NCBI GenBank assembly: GCA_002914845.1
Contig: JXTC01000239.1
Coordinates: 233,291-297,290, forward strand
Length of the DNA stretch: 64,000 bases
Reading direction: 5' to 3'
Origin: Trema orientale
Lineage: Eukaryota > Streptophyta > Magnoliopsida > Rosales > Cannabaceae
In this document: positions 23,263-34,519 of the stretch, in pieces
How positions within the stretch are numbered: the stretch's first letter is position 1
Layout of the letters: every line of letters begins with the position of its first letter
Position numbers and translations under genes: made by a program
Notes under the pieces: model-generated
Told to the model about the DNA's origin: nothing
Databases searched by the model: none
The model's input: the letters and a program-made list of their open reading frames with translations, nothing else

Positions 23263-26200
23263 TGTAACTCCCCTAATTTTATGAGCAACTTTATTATATT
23301 TCTTTTGTGTGTATTAAAGTGGAAAGAGAAATACAATAAAGATTGTATTATATTATTAAATCTTGCGCACATAATTCACGAGGTTAATTCCGTGAATTAA
23401 TTGTTATATAGATTTAATTGGAGCTTAGTGTTGGCAATTGAATTTTATTTTATTAGCCATTTTGGGTTCTAGGGTGTTGGGGGTATATTTGTTGAGAATA
23501 TTTGAAGTATGAAAAAGTTATAAAGATTGGAAGGGCATAACTGAAATATTTTTCAACTCAGGGACTATCTTACAAACTTGGGATTAGTCTTAGCTCAACC
23601 TTGAATCACGTTGGAGACAGATGTCCTGTAGGAGAATATGTTTGAGAGAAGGATTGTTGAGCTGTGGGGAGGTTTGGCCATGTTTTAAGCAAGGTTTGCC
23701 ACCTACTATTCCTTTGATTTTATGTTTTGTCAAGTCCTATGCTCTGTCTTTAGTTTAGTTGCATAGGAAACAAAACTGAATGTTTTGTCCCTCAGTTCTT
23801 TCTCTCCAGCCATAGCTATTCACTCTTATCCCTCACTTTGTCTTAAGTAAATGGTTTTCTTGTCCAAGACTTAGACACTATAGCAACTTCGAGGGAGCTA
23901 CTACAGCCTAGGGAGTTTACAAGGCTGTGAGAGTTCGAGGATAACTAAAGGTTAGTACGTTTTTGAAACCTTATGGTCTGGTCATCTTGAAGTTTTGGAA
24001 TACTTTAAGCTTAATGATAGTTTTCTCTTAGAAAATTTGAAAGTATGGTGGTGGTGCATGTAAGGTAGATCTATTGAGTTTTCAGTAGAGTCTTGGTAAA
24101 ACGTTTTGTTGAATTTTCAAGACTTTGTGAATTATGGAGTCTCTTACATATATAAATATTTATGTCATGCTAAGTAAAATCTTTCTTTATATAAATATTT
24201 ATGTCATGCTAAGTAAAATCTTTCTTACATGTTAAAGGTTGGGTTAAAGCTTGTAAAATGTATTTTTGGTCAGTTTGGATAGCTTGATTTGGAGTTTTCG
24301 CAAAAAAAATTCGAAATCTGGAATTTCCGATTTCTCACTGAGCAGTTTCTGTTCTTGGGCTATTTCGTACCCTTATCCTAATCCAAATAAGCTGAAATTT
24401 TAGTATGTCGTAGTAGACATCTAGCTCTTTTCAAATTGACCTTATTTGTAAACTTCTGATGAGGATTCGATTTTCTATGATTTTTTAAATATACGTTTTC
24501 GTCGCTGTCAGCAAAACAGAGTCTCATCTCTGGAGCTATTTTTGGTCGACCAGATTTTAATATGGTCGACCAGAATCTGTTTTTAATGCCTAAATCAACT
24601 CGTTGAGTAGGGGTTGACTTCCAGGGTTATTTTGGTCGACCAGGGTTGGTCGACCAGACTTTTTCAGACCTAGAAAATGATCATTTTAAGTGTTGTACAC
24701 TGAAATTTGATTTTATTTTAACCCCTAGTACACCTTGAGTACTATATTTGAGAGCAATGACTGAAACTAAGTTGCATTTTGTACTTAAGGTTGGGATAAG
24801 TTAGGTATTTAATTATACTAGTACTAATATTAAATTAAGTGGAAACTTGGAATTAGGGAAAAGCTCCAATTAATCTTGATACTGTATTGTGTTACAGTAG
24901 GAACGTTTTTGCGTGAGATTTTGGTGTGGACTATTTTACTAGAGCTTGAGGTACACCATTTCCAGGTAAGTGCAGTTATTTATCTACAGCATTGAGTAAA
25001 TAATGGTATAAAAGTTTGTGCTGGAATTGTATTTATTGTGCTTGGCTTATTGTACGTGATAAGTAAGTGCAGTTATTTATCTACAGCATTGAGTANAGTA
25101 ACTAATGGTGCAAAAATTTGTGCTAGAAATATATTTATTGTGCTTTGCTTATTATACATGCTAAGTTGATTTTGTGTTGCTAAGGTGCTATGCTAGTATA
25201 TAGTAAAGTACTTATACAAATGCACATATATACACTTACCAATTGATACATGTGATGAGTAGTTACGTGCACATTTAGTGATGCTTGTGATGAGTCACTA
25301 ATGGAATTAAGGTAACGATGCTTATGATGAGTCATTACGTGTACATTTAGTACTGCTTATAATGAGTTACTAATAGAATTAAGGTAACGATGCTTGTGAT
25401 AAGTCATTACGTGCACAGCTAGTGATGCTTGTGATGAGTCACTAATAGAATTAAGGTAACGATTCTTGTGATGAGTCGTTACGTGTACAGTCAGTGATGC
25501 TTGTGATGAGTTACTAACAGAATTAAGGTAACGATGCTTGTGATGAGTCGTTACTTGCACAGCTAGTGATGCTTGTGATAAGTCACTAACAGAATTAAGG
25601 TAACGATACTTGTGATGAGTCGTTACGTGCATAGCTAGTGATGCTTGTGATGAGTCAGTAACAGAATTAAGGTAACGATGCTTGTGATGAGTCATTACGT
25701 GCACAACAGGTGATACTTGTGTGAGTCACTAACGGAATTAAGGTAACGATGCATGTGATGAGTCGTTACGTGCACAGCTAGTAATGCTTGTGATGAGTCA
25801 CTAACGGGATTAAGGTAACGATACTTGTGATGAGTCGTTACGTGTACATTTAGTGATGCTTATGATGAGTTACTAATGGAATTGAGATAACAATGCTTAT
25901 GATGAGTTGTTACATGTAAACTCCAGTGATGCTTGTGATGAGTCACTGTTAAGCTAGACTGGCGATGCTTGTGATGAGTCGCCCAATATTAGATAAGAAA
26001 GCAAAAAAGGTTGAGGACTCATTAATGTGTGGTATTGTTGGTATACTTATTGTGCTTGTTTTTATGGCTTTGTTGTACATTGTGGATGTTGTGTTAAGTT
26101 TTGTGTAGTTTGTCTATTTTGAAGTTTGGAGTAATATTTATCCTGCCTTACTAAGCTTTATGCTTATGTAATTACTCCATGCTGTAAGTAAAAGAAAGAA

Positions 26201-26536
26201 CAGGGTTAGTCAATGATGAGCGGACCAGTCAGCGTGCAATGTACATATGGACTGACCGTGGGAAAGTATGAAAATGTTTTGAAAGTGGCTCAAACTCTGT
26301 TATTTGAATTTTGGAAGTTATTTTGTATAATTATATTGTGAACGGATGGAGCGTTTGTGGAAGAGGAATTTAATGCGAGTGTGTTTTTAAGTTGGATATT
26401 TATTAACATCTCCATGTTTTTGTTATATAAAATAGATGTGTTGAAAAAAATTAAAATTAAAATTAACAGGTCTTAATTGGCCTTATTATGGGAAAAGTTT
26501 TACAAAATAATAATTTTAAACACGGAGGATGTTACA
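23263..26536 (+). mobile_element. 3' LTR of the Tekay-type element
   Basis: It is the same sequence as 17769-20985 with small differences. A partial duplication near 24145-24225 (ATAAATATTTATGTCATGC twice) is unique to this copy. It has four TGGTCGACCA palindromes against three in the 5' copy. The single N at 25096 falls at the homologous position to the N in the 5' LTR. Confidence 0.9.
25245..25985. repeat. 72-bp tandem hairpin array, 3' LTR copy
   Basis: It is collinear with the 19696-20435 array, with scattered substitutions. The terminal GGCGA / TCGCC half-unit is kept. The minus-strand 115-codon ORF (25357-25704) is the counterpart of the one in the 5' LTR. Confidence 0.9.
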
Positions 26537-26541
26537 TTCAA

Positions 26542-27069
26542 GTAGATGTAACTCTCGTATAAAGAGTGAACTATTATAATTTTATGCGTCTTTGTTTTGT
26601 TTATATTATTTTATCATTAGGGTGTGTAATTCATGGCATAATTGATTAAAAACTCAGAAGCAGCTTCTAGAATCCAAGAGAAGTACTTGTAACTTTCAGT
26701 TTCTCCATACTTCTATGAACAAACATAACGTAAAAAGTGCATTCTTTCAATTTAGTTCGAGTTCGAGAAATAAAAGAAAACAAAGGAAACTTCGGCGGAA
26801 TAGTCTATGCTAAAAGCATCAAAACCCCTCTTGTAGAAGGCTCACCTAAAAGCCAGCTCACAGGACAAACAACCAAAAGCTCTCTCTCGCTCTCTAAATC
26901 CCACATAATTGTTAGCCTCAAATTCCCTAGATTAGAACGTTTGTCCTTGCTCATTACCCTATAACCATGGAAAGAAAGAAAAACTCCTAATGAACTCACT
27001 CTCGAGTTCCACTACTTGTATCTTAGAATTCTCCACGCACCTTTTTCATCGTATATTAAACCCCTCCTC
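26542..27069. other. upstream region of CGCALH gene 2
   Basis: No gene is recognised. Overlapping small ORFs on both strands (26737-26999) have no family signature. The Tekay 3' end lies about 530 bases from the TATA box of gene 2, so the LTR could influence this promoter; that is inference. Confidence 0.45.
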
Positions 27070-27076
27070 TATATAG
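27070..27076 (+). promoter_or_regulatory. TATA box of CGCALH-family gene 2
   Basis: TATATAG lies 120 bases before the ATG at 27190, in a CT-rich context (CCCCTCCTC), matching the arrangement at the other two family genes. Confidence 0.55.
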
Positions 27077-27189
27077 CTGCCTTCACAAGCAAGCAAAGTC
27101 TTCAAACACATTCAATTAATTAACACAAAAACATATAATATAACATTTTACATAGAGGCCACGAAAAGAGAAAGGGAAGAGAACTATAA

Positions 27190-27498
27190 ATGGCATCTGG
27201 GGCAGCAGAGATGACAATGCTATGCAGCATATCAATGCAGGACATGGAGATTGAGTGGTGGCCCTACCACCGCAACTGCGGCTGCGCGCTACACAACCTG
27301 AATGGTACCAGCTCCAATGGTTGTCTTCATGATCATAGGAGCGTTTCCTTCCCTAAGAAACAGTCATGGAGCAACTCTTCCTTGACTATTAATCAAGCTT
27401 CAACTTCTTCCAAGTTCTCTTCCCAAAATTCTCTTCTAATTGTCATGTCAACCAAGAATTCAGAAGACATTATTAATGGGACATTGTCACATTCATGA
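27190..27498 (+). CDS. small plant protein with PYHRNCGCALH core (family copy 2)
   Basis: A 102-residue protein of unknown function, paralogous to 4943-5269. It starts MASGAAEMTMLCSISMQD; the core WWPYHRNCGCALH is at about residues 23-35, where the Arg pair of the other copies is replaced by Trp-Trp. Then come RSVSFPKKQSWSNSSL (about residues 53-68) and a Ser/Thr-rich tail. It lacks the second Cys-containing N-terminal motif of copy 1 (EGCISGC) but keeps one Cys before the core. No signal peptide, membrane segment or enzyme motif is visible. The stop is followed by CAGGTAAAC, which could be a donor for a 3' UTR intron. The retained motifs argue that it is functional. Confidence 0.8.
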   Translation: MASGAAEMTMLCSISMQDMEIEWWPYHRNCGCALHNLNGTSSNGCLHDHRSVSFPKKQSWSNSSLTINQASTSSKFSSQNSLLIVMSTKNSEDIINGTLSHS

Positions 27499-28689
27499 CA
27501 GGTAAACATTTAATTTATCCTTTGAGAGGCCTAGTAAAGATATTGATGAGTTAGAAGGGGGAAAAAAGGGTTTGGAAACTTAGAATTCTCTTTTTAGTTT
27601 TTGGATTTTTTCTGTTTCTAGTCCTTTTGACATTATAGGTGATTTTGTGAGTTCTCTCTTCTATCATTGTCCCCGTAAATTGATCTGAGTTTAATGTAAT
27701 TAAATGCAACATTTTTTTAAACTTTAGATAACTCAAGTGGTACTCTCCCAATTTCAATCCGAGTTCTTTCATCCTTATAATTTTCAATATTATGTTCTTA
27801 TTGTTTGTAATAGGAGCACAACCAACATATTTCACATACCAAGTAATTGATTTTTCCTAGAAAAATCAGGGAAAAAAAAAGATAATAAGTTAGTGAGCTG
27901 TTATAACTGAGAGTGCAAGTAACGCAATTCAGGCGTATAACATAGTAGGTAAGCTGTACACTAGAGAATTCGTTAATATTTAAGCTAAGCCCGGTTTTCT
28001 CTAGCTCTCCTCTTTCTAGTACGTTTTGCATTGCCTTGTTTGAACACAATGTAGCTGAGGTGTAATTAATTTATAATGCATTGACGTCATATTCAAGGAA
28101 AAAGTAAAAAAGGCATTTTAGTGTTGTTGGTAGAATGTCTTTGGACAATTGCTGCCAAAAAAAAGAAAAAATTATTTGTGTAGACTAAATAAAAGTAATT
28201 ATTAAATTCTGAAGTATTTAAAAACACCCCTCTCTTTCTCCATGTGTGAAAATCTCAATACGCTCTCCCACTTCTTTTTAATTTTTTATCTGATTCATAT
28301 TTAAAAAAGAGCAGGATTCTCCTTGTTTTTTCAGCTCCTTGTCTTGGATTCTGAATCTAAAATTTTGTCTGCATTACTCACAGATAAATACAAGACTCTT
28401 CCTATCACTGATATCATAGAAATCATCGGTGATATGTTATTCACGAAATTTATAATTATGTGGGTGTGACTCTTAAACTCATGAACTTTTCTAATTATAC
28501 GTAACATCTTTTATCCGCTTTTGTATGATTTGTCTTCTGTCATATACATGACCAAACGCTTGCATCGACTTAATTGTAAAGAACCACAAGACTGCTTCAT
28601 TCTAGAAATCAGAAATCACAATGCAAAAGCATGAGGACACTTTTTAGGTTATTAAAAGTATGGAGAGGGGCTATTAGCTGTAGCAAGTA
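27499..28689. other. 3' region of gene 2 and intergenic DNA
   Basis: No gene is recognised. Several minus-strand ORFs (27551-28049, 28609-28791) are AT-rich and have no domain. It ends at the target site of the small copia-like element. Confidence 0.45.
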
Positions 28690-28694
28690 TTTAG

Positions 28695-30306
28695 TGTTGG
28701 GAATCTGACCGACCCAGATTCGCCGCTCACAGGATCTCACTTTAACGAATATCAGAATAACAGAGAAATAAAAATAGGGAATAAAAAACAATCACCACAA
28801 CACAAGAATTTAAGTGGAAAACTCCCAAATCAGGAGAAAAACCACTGCCCTCAAAAAAGAATTCCACTATATGAAAAATTTCTACAATTTTCTCTCTTTT
28901 CTATCCAATGACCCCAATTTTCTCTCTTTTCTACCCAATGACCCCAATACACACAGCACTTTCGCAAATATTCTCTCATTTGAACAACCATCCCTCTTAC
29001 ACAAGAAAAACAAGAGAACTCACACTTCCCTACTCCTTGAAAGGAAACACAAAGAGACTGAAAAAGGAATTTTTCCAAAAGAGGAAAATACTTGAAATGC
29101 TACATATTGGGGTGATTAGTAACCAAGGATATAACCTCCTTATATAGGACTCAAGCCTCCCTTCCTCTCTATCTTCTACCGATGTGGGACTTTGGCTTCT
29201 TTCATATTTTTAATATTTAGCCAAATTCCAACAATCTCCACCTTGGCTAAATAATAAAAATATCCATAGCTTCCGCTACAAATACTGTCTTCACTCATAG
29301 TCATACTCCACCATATGAGTACACACTTAGAATTAACGAATTCTAAGAATTTCACCTCGGCTCATGTCGAAAAATTCTTGCTGAAAATTATGGTGCAGCT
29401 CTCCACCGTTTGGCTTTTTCCTGGAAGCTCATCAGCCATCGACATCATCCACCACACACCCTGCATCAATGCCAAACTAATACCCGTGTGCAAACTTGTG
29501 AACTCTGAATCCGCTACTATCTCATCCTCTTCCATGGCAACTTTAAAGATCAACAACATGCCATAAGGATTAGCAGCAGCATCATCAGATTTGGAGCTTT
29601 TAGCCGAACCTGCTCCACCTTTTTGACAATTTCTTTTAGGTGACAAGATTGTCCACACCTCTAGCAGATTACATCCTTCTCCAATTCAGAAACAACATCA
29701 TTCAAGACACTTGGATGATCACTTATAGTTCTCGCTTCCAGATCTTCTCCCGTCTTCATCGCTCATATTGGATTTCTCAGAATCTCTGCTCTTCAAACCC
29801 CTTGTGTAAATTAGATTGAATCATCCCATCCAGTTTCTCTACATCAATCCTAGCTAGAGTTGAAACTTGAATTCTGATATCTCGCTCACCGAAGAACCCC
29901 GCCTGCTCTGATACCACTAGTTGGGAACTCAGAAAAGAATTCCACTATATGAAAAATTTCTACAATCACACAGATTTCTCTCTTTTCTACCCAATGACCC
30001 CAATACACACAGCACTTTCACAAATATTCTCTCCTTACACTTTTCTCCTCTCTTTGAATAACCATCCCTCTTACACAAGAAAAACAAGAGAACTCACACT
30101 TCCCTACTCCTTGAAAGGAAACACAAAGAGACTAAAAAAAGAATTTTTCCAAAAGAGGAAAATACTTGAAATGCTACATATTGGGGTGATTAGTAACCAA
30201 GGATATAACTTCTTTATATAAGACTCAAGCCTCTCTTCCTCTCCATCTTCTACCGATGTGGGACTTTGCTTCTTTCATATTTTTAATATTTAGCTAAATT
30301 CCAACA
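28695..30306 (-). mobile_element. small non-autonomous copia-like LTR element
   Basis: A perfect 5-bp duplication TTTAG flanks it (28690-28694, 30307-30311). The left repeat (28695-29233, 3' LTR on the minus strand) and the right repeat (about 29919-30306, 5' LTR) share long stretches, for example TACCGATGTGGGACTTTG. The right one lacks about 150 bases near its 3' end. On the minus strand, TGGTATCAGAGC (29905-29916) lies just inside the 5' LTR and a purine tract (CAAGGTGGAGAT) just before the 3' LTR. The internal region of about 0.7 kb is far too short for pol. Confidence 0.85.
29234..29904 (-). pseudogene. gag-tail remnant inside the small copia-like element
   Basis: The minus strand encodes PKRNCQKGGAGSAKSSKSD followed by an acidic stretch. 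The upstream residues look like a zinc knuckle (pattern C-X2-C-X4-H-X4-C) that has lost most of its Cys and His. The open frame at 29362-29658 (98 codons) is the surviving part. No protease, integrase or RT motif is present. The product is unlikely to be functional. Confidence 0.5.
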
Positions 30307-30311
30307 TTTAG

Positions 30312-32511
30312 GTGTGGTAGTATTTAGGCGTGACCCAAAGGACCACACGAAACATCCATTTTGAGCCATAGCTACTTATGTCAGGAGACGAGTCACCTCA
30401 AACCCCACCAAGGGCGAATGGACACTAAATTAGTATACCATCTAAGTCTCGATCGTCCCATGTGACATTGGCTACCAACCGTTTTGGGAATAAACCCCGC
30501 TACCTTATATAAGGGTAAAGAGCAATTAAGACAATTTGAAATTAGCACAGAGGTAGGTAGCTAACTAATTCTCCAAGCTGAAAATTTCATGAAATGCATT
30601 TTAGTGAAGCATATATATAACAATAATTCATCGTCTCTGTCTTCTTCTAGAATTCCAACCGAGATTTGATGATGCTGGTTATTGTAATATTCGTTTTCAA
30701 CAACACCTGGATACCAACTTTTGGTCATTTTCTATGACTTTGCTTCTGCTATAATGTCACTTAACAATGTTAAAAAAAGGATGTAATTTTTCTTAGATGA
30801 ATACAATAACGAGATGGGCGCAGAGTCCCCTCCTCACCCCCACCAAAAAGAATTAAAAGAAAATGAAATATTAAATACCAATGCTAAAGAAAGATATTGA
30901 CAGTATATATAGCTGATCCTAAAAACATGCATGTCTGTTTATAAACGTCCAATTTGTCACTTGGATTCCAAACCATGAAAGAAAAGATTCAATTAATTCA
31001 AAACAAAAAAAGCGTCATTGATTTCAATTTATGTTGTTGTTTTGCTCAAGACTAAATATTTGTTCATCTACCACTATGAAAATTGCGTCTTACGGTTCTT
31101 ATAGATTCCCAACTTTACCATTTCACCGGACCAAAACAGGGGCATTATTCAATAAAATATCATAAACTTGTTTCATTTTTGTCAATTGGACTAGATCCCA
31201 AGTTTCTGAACCAAGGAAATGCCTGAGATAAATCATCTCAGGCATCATGAAAGATAACATTATCAATATACCATAATATAAATTGGGAAAAAGAGACAAA
31301 ATTAGAAAAAAGAGTGAAACCTAAAGTTGAAATTAAAGCATCATCTCAAAACAACAGAAATGAAGGAAATTTTTGCAGCTTCTAAGCTTGCAAGTAATGG
31401 TAATCATGGAAAAATTGTTAAGGACTAGATTCTAATTCCTGATTATTAGAACAATAATATTGAACAAGAAATTTATACTGAGAGTTACATTGGTTCATTC
31501 TATATGCGAGAGATAATGTACACTATAAGATATGAGAAGAGTACAAGGTATATCTGCATTCGAGTGGATAAGTGTATAGTATAATTAGACTCCACATAAG
31601 AAACAACTTAACAATAGTTTCTATGCTTCGTTGGTTTTGTAGTCCATTATTTTTTTGAAGACAATAGTACTGGTCTTGAAAATTATATATTTTTGTTCTC
31701 ATTCCTTTGTTCTTGTGAGCTTTGCCTTAGCTTTGGCTTCGTACTGATTATTCTTTTCATTGTATTTGTTTGCTTGGTCAAATTCAGACCAATGTACATC
31801 CAAAGAGGTTAAGTTGGAAAGAAACTTTGCCAAACCCTGTAGCTACAAAACAATGAAAATTCAAAGCCAAAATCCAATAGCAAATTGGGAAAAAGGATTG
31901 AAAATAACTCTTAAGGCAGCATTATAATCCATTTGCATGTCACTTGACCATACCTCTCTGAAAATACGAGCATAATTATCAATTAATGACCATCCCAATA
32001 AAAAAAACAAATTGCCAATTTTCACTAGCATACAAAATCAATGAAAAAAGACGAACCATGAAATTGGCATCATGTAGAAGAAGTAAAAGTTAACCACGAA
32101 ACGATACCTCTTTAGTCCTTATTATACATGCCCCACAAAAGGTGTTAATAGGAGTCGTTTAAATAAAAAACTTAGCTTCCATATTTTTAGGTACGTTGTT
32201 GGACTAGAACATATTCCTTTATATTCGGAACAAACTATGCTACGTACATATATAGGCCAAGAGTACAAAACCATATTCAAATCAATAGTCAAGTCAAGCC
32301 AAAGCCTAGCCAAACCAACCTACTCTCCTTGATTGCTAAGCCCTCTTTCCCATCTCTATAACTTGCTACGTTGTTCTCCAAATTCTCAGTTGCCTACTAT
32401 TGAACCAACTCCTCTATTCAACCTCCACGTATACGTCTAGAACATATATACACATATTCTACTATTAAAAATACTTAAAAACTGCCCTTCAAGTAATTAA
32501 AACTCAGTTTG
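30312..32511. other. intergenic region before gene 3
   Basis: No gene or defined repeat is recognised. The sequence is AT-rich and low in open frames; the minus-strand ORF 32122-32313 has no recognisable features. The last few hundred bases are the promoter region of gene 3. Confidence 0.45.
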
Positions 32512-32519
32512 TATAAATA
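32512..32519 (+). promoter_or_regulatory. TATA box of CGCALH-family gene 3
   Basis: TATAAATA lies 107 bases upstream of the ATG at 32619 and is the same octamer as at gene 1. Confidence 0.65.
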
Positions 32520-32618
32520 CTTTGGAAGGGATACAAAAGGGTTCCAAGTAAAGCCAAGAGACAATCTCATATCTCACAAACATTACAGGCCGGTGGATCG
32601 ATCAGGAGGGGAGAGCGA

Positions 32619-32896
32619 ATGGCGGCCGACATGGTGCTGCGGTGTTGTGTGTTTGAAGGAAGCCTGTCGTTGCATGAGATGGATAGGAGGCCGTACCATC
32701 GCTACTGCGGCTGCGCTCTTCATAAGTTGAAAGGTGACTTGGTTTCCAATTATAGTTGCTTTAAAGAGAGGAGTGTTTCGTTCCCCGTGAAGGCCAAAAG
32801 TGGATCCACTTCCTTGTCTATATCAGCATCAAAAGTTTCATCATTTCAGTACTCTTCTCTTCTCACTGACATGTCAATAAGGAACATAGAACAACC

Positions 32897-32932
<36 letters not shown>

Positions 32933-32936
32933 CTGA
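32619..32936 (+). CDS. small plant protein with PYHRYCGCALH core and His tail (family copy 3)
   Basis: A 105-residue paralogue of unknown function. The N-terminus MAADMVLRCCVFEGSLSLHE corresponds to the Cys-containing N-terminus of copy 1. The core RRPYHRYCGCALH lies at about residues 27-39 with Asn changed to Tyr. Next come ERSVSFPVKAKSGSTSLS (about residues 57-74) and a Ser-rich segment. The protein ends with eleven His and a Pro, encoded by a CAT/CAC triplet run at about 32897-32930. The preceding GGAGGGGAGAGCGAATGG is the 5' UTR. The His run could bind metal or be slippage-prone repeat growth with no role. No signal peptide or membrane segment is seen. Confidence 0.8.
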
Positions 32937-33764
32937 AGGTCTATTTTGTCTGATAGGTTATAGAATTCAAAGGCTTGAGACGGCGGAATTCGAAGAAAAA
33001 GAGGTTAGAATGGAACTGGGAAGATAATTTTCTTCTCTTGTGTCTCTCTGTTTCTGACTAGAAATTTGTTGATGAATACACGGATTGTGGGTCCTGCTAC
33101 TTTTGTTTGTGAAATTGTAATACCATATACTGCTTTAGTTAGGCTAATTATACAAAAAATGTAGAATACAATACAATACATCTAGTAACATGAAATTCTC
33201 CGACGAAAAGAGGAATGTGTTTGTAACGTGTACCCAAACCTTGTATCCAATTTATTGTTATTTATTATTATTATTTTTTTCTTAACAAGGTCAGCTTTTT
33301 AGTTTTTATTTGGTCCATAAACTTTAAATATCAGGTTACATTATTTTGGTTCTTGATCGGCTTAAATTTATTGTAAAAAAAATGAAAACCAAGACAAAAA
33401 TACGTAGTTCAAAGTAGCAAAATAAGAAGTCCGAAAGTTCAGAAAACTGAATTGAGACACAGAACAAAATTCCGAATTTCTAAGAAATCTAATCTATGAC
33501 ATTTTGAAAGTGAAGGACCAAACTAAGATATGATTAATGGCTCTGTTCGAACCTGGATTTTTGGAATATCTTCCTAAAATTCTATAGAACTCTATTTTTG
33601 AAACTTTTTATTTCTTAATTAATTTGCAAAATTTTGTATGCTAACTCTTGCTTTTTCTGAAAAAATTTTCTCTTATGTTTTTGTTTGAATCCAAACAATA
33701 GAAAATAGAATTCATTGAATTTTTTTTTTCACACTTCAAAAATCTAGGTTCCAAACAAAACTAC
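32937..33764. other. 3' region of gene 3 and intergenic DNA
   Basis: No gene is recognised. AT-rich, with an ATT microsatellite near 33257-33277. Confidence 0.45.
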
Positions 33765-34246
33765 TAGAGATGGAAATGGGGCGGTTATAATTATCCCACT
33801 CCCGTACCCGTGAGAAAAATCAAACCCATACCTGTCTCATTTACCCGTTTAAGTTAGCAGGACGAGTTCGAGTATTACCCACACGGGTAGGCAGGTACTC
33901 ACACCCGGTAAAAATTTTAAAAAATATTATTTGAATAATTTGAAAAATAAAAAGAAATATGAATTTAAAGAGAAAAAAAATCTAATGACAATATCATATG
34001 CTAAAATTAATAATACGTCAATAATACAACCTAATTTTTATATATACATATTTATTTATGTGTAGGTAAAAAGAAAAAAAAAACCTACTAAATTGGTGCC
34101 CTTTACATAAATTATACATATACTTAATATATATTTTTTATTTTTTATATATATAATTAGTCGGGTCAGGTACTCCTATATCTATACCCGCTGCGTATTC
34201 GGATCGGATTTTTCAATTAGTATCCGTACTGTCCCATTTATATTTA
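33765..34246. mobile_element. hAT (Ac-like) non-autonomous element, degenerate
   Basis: The left end TAGAGATGGAAATGGGGCGG is the usual Ac-type hAT terminus. Subterminal CCCGTACCCGTGAG and ACCCACACGGGTAGG motifs follow, with matching CGGGTCAGGTACTC and CTATACCCGC on the right side. The right terminus (GTCCCATTTATATTTACCTA) is diverged. I found no clear 8-bp duplication. The AT-rich centre includes a motif related to the foldback at 15022-15545. Confidence 0.6.
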
Positions 34247-34519
34247 CCTAAATAATAGGATATTGCACGCAGTTAAATGGGTTGGCAAGTATAATTGCCA
34301 TGGACTACTAGTCTCGTTTAGTTCCGGACGACAAGTCGTAACATACCATCCATGAGAAGGATCACATAAAAAAATCCAACTGAAATGGGACCTACACCAA
34401 TCTGTGTGGCCAGTGGCCACCAATAGCAATCCTGTGTGTCCATCTTCCCCTCATCCACAACCCAAAACAGCCCAACCCAAAACTACCTTTAACATGCTCG
34501 CTTCCACCATCGGAGCCTC

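Larger units (their letters stand above)
17764..26541 (+). mobile_element. Ty3-gypsy chromovirus (Tekay/Del type), internally deleted, with target duplication
   Basis: Two long LTRs (17769-20985 and 23263-26536) with ends TGTAAC...GTTACA enclose an internal region of only about 2.3 kb. A perfect 5-bp target duplication TTCAA flanks it (17764-17768, 26537-26541). Next to the LTRs are a Met-tRNA-type primer site and a purine tract. Inside are gag remnants and an integrase followed by a chromodomain-like end; protease, reverse transcriptase and RNase H are missing. Del/Tekay elements are known for long LTRs and a C-terminal chromodomain, so that lineage is the best guess. By eye the LTRs are very similar, suggesting a fairly recent insertion. 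It cannot move without help from a relative. Confidence 0.9.

Noticed and set aside
19696..25985. CRISPR-like arrays
   Set aside because: Contiguous 72-bp units without unique spacers, inside retrotransposon LTRs of a plant genome.
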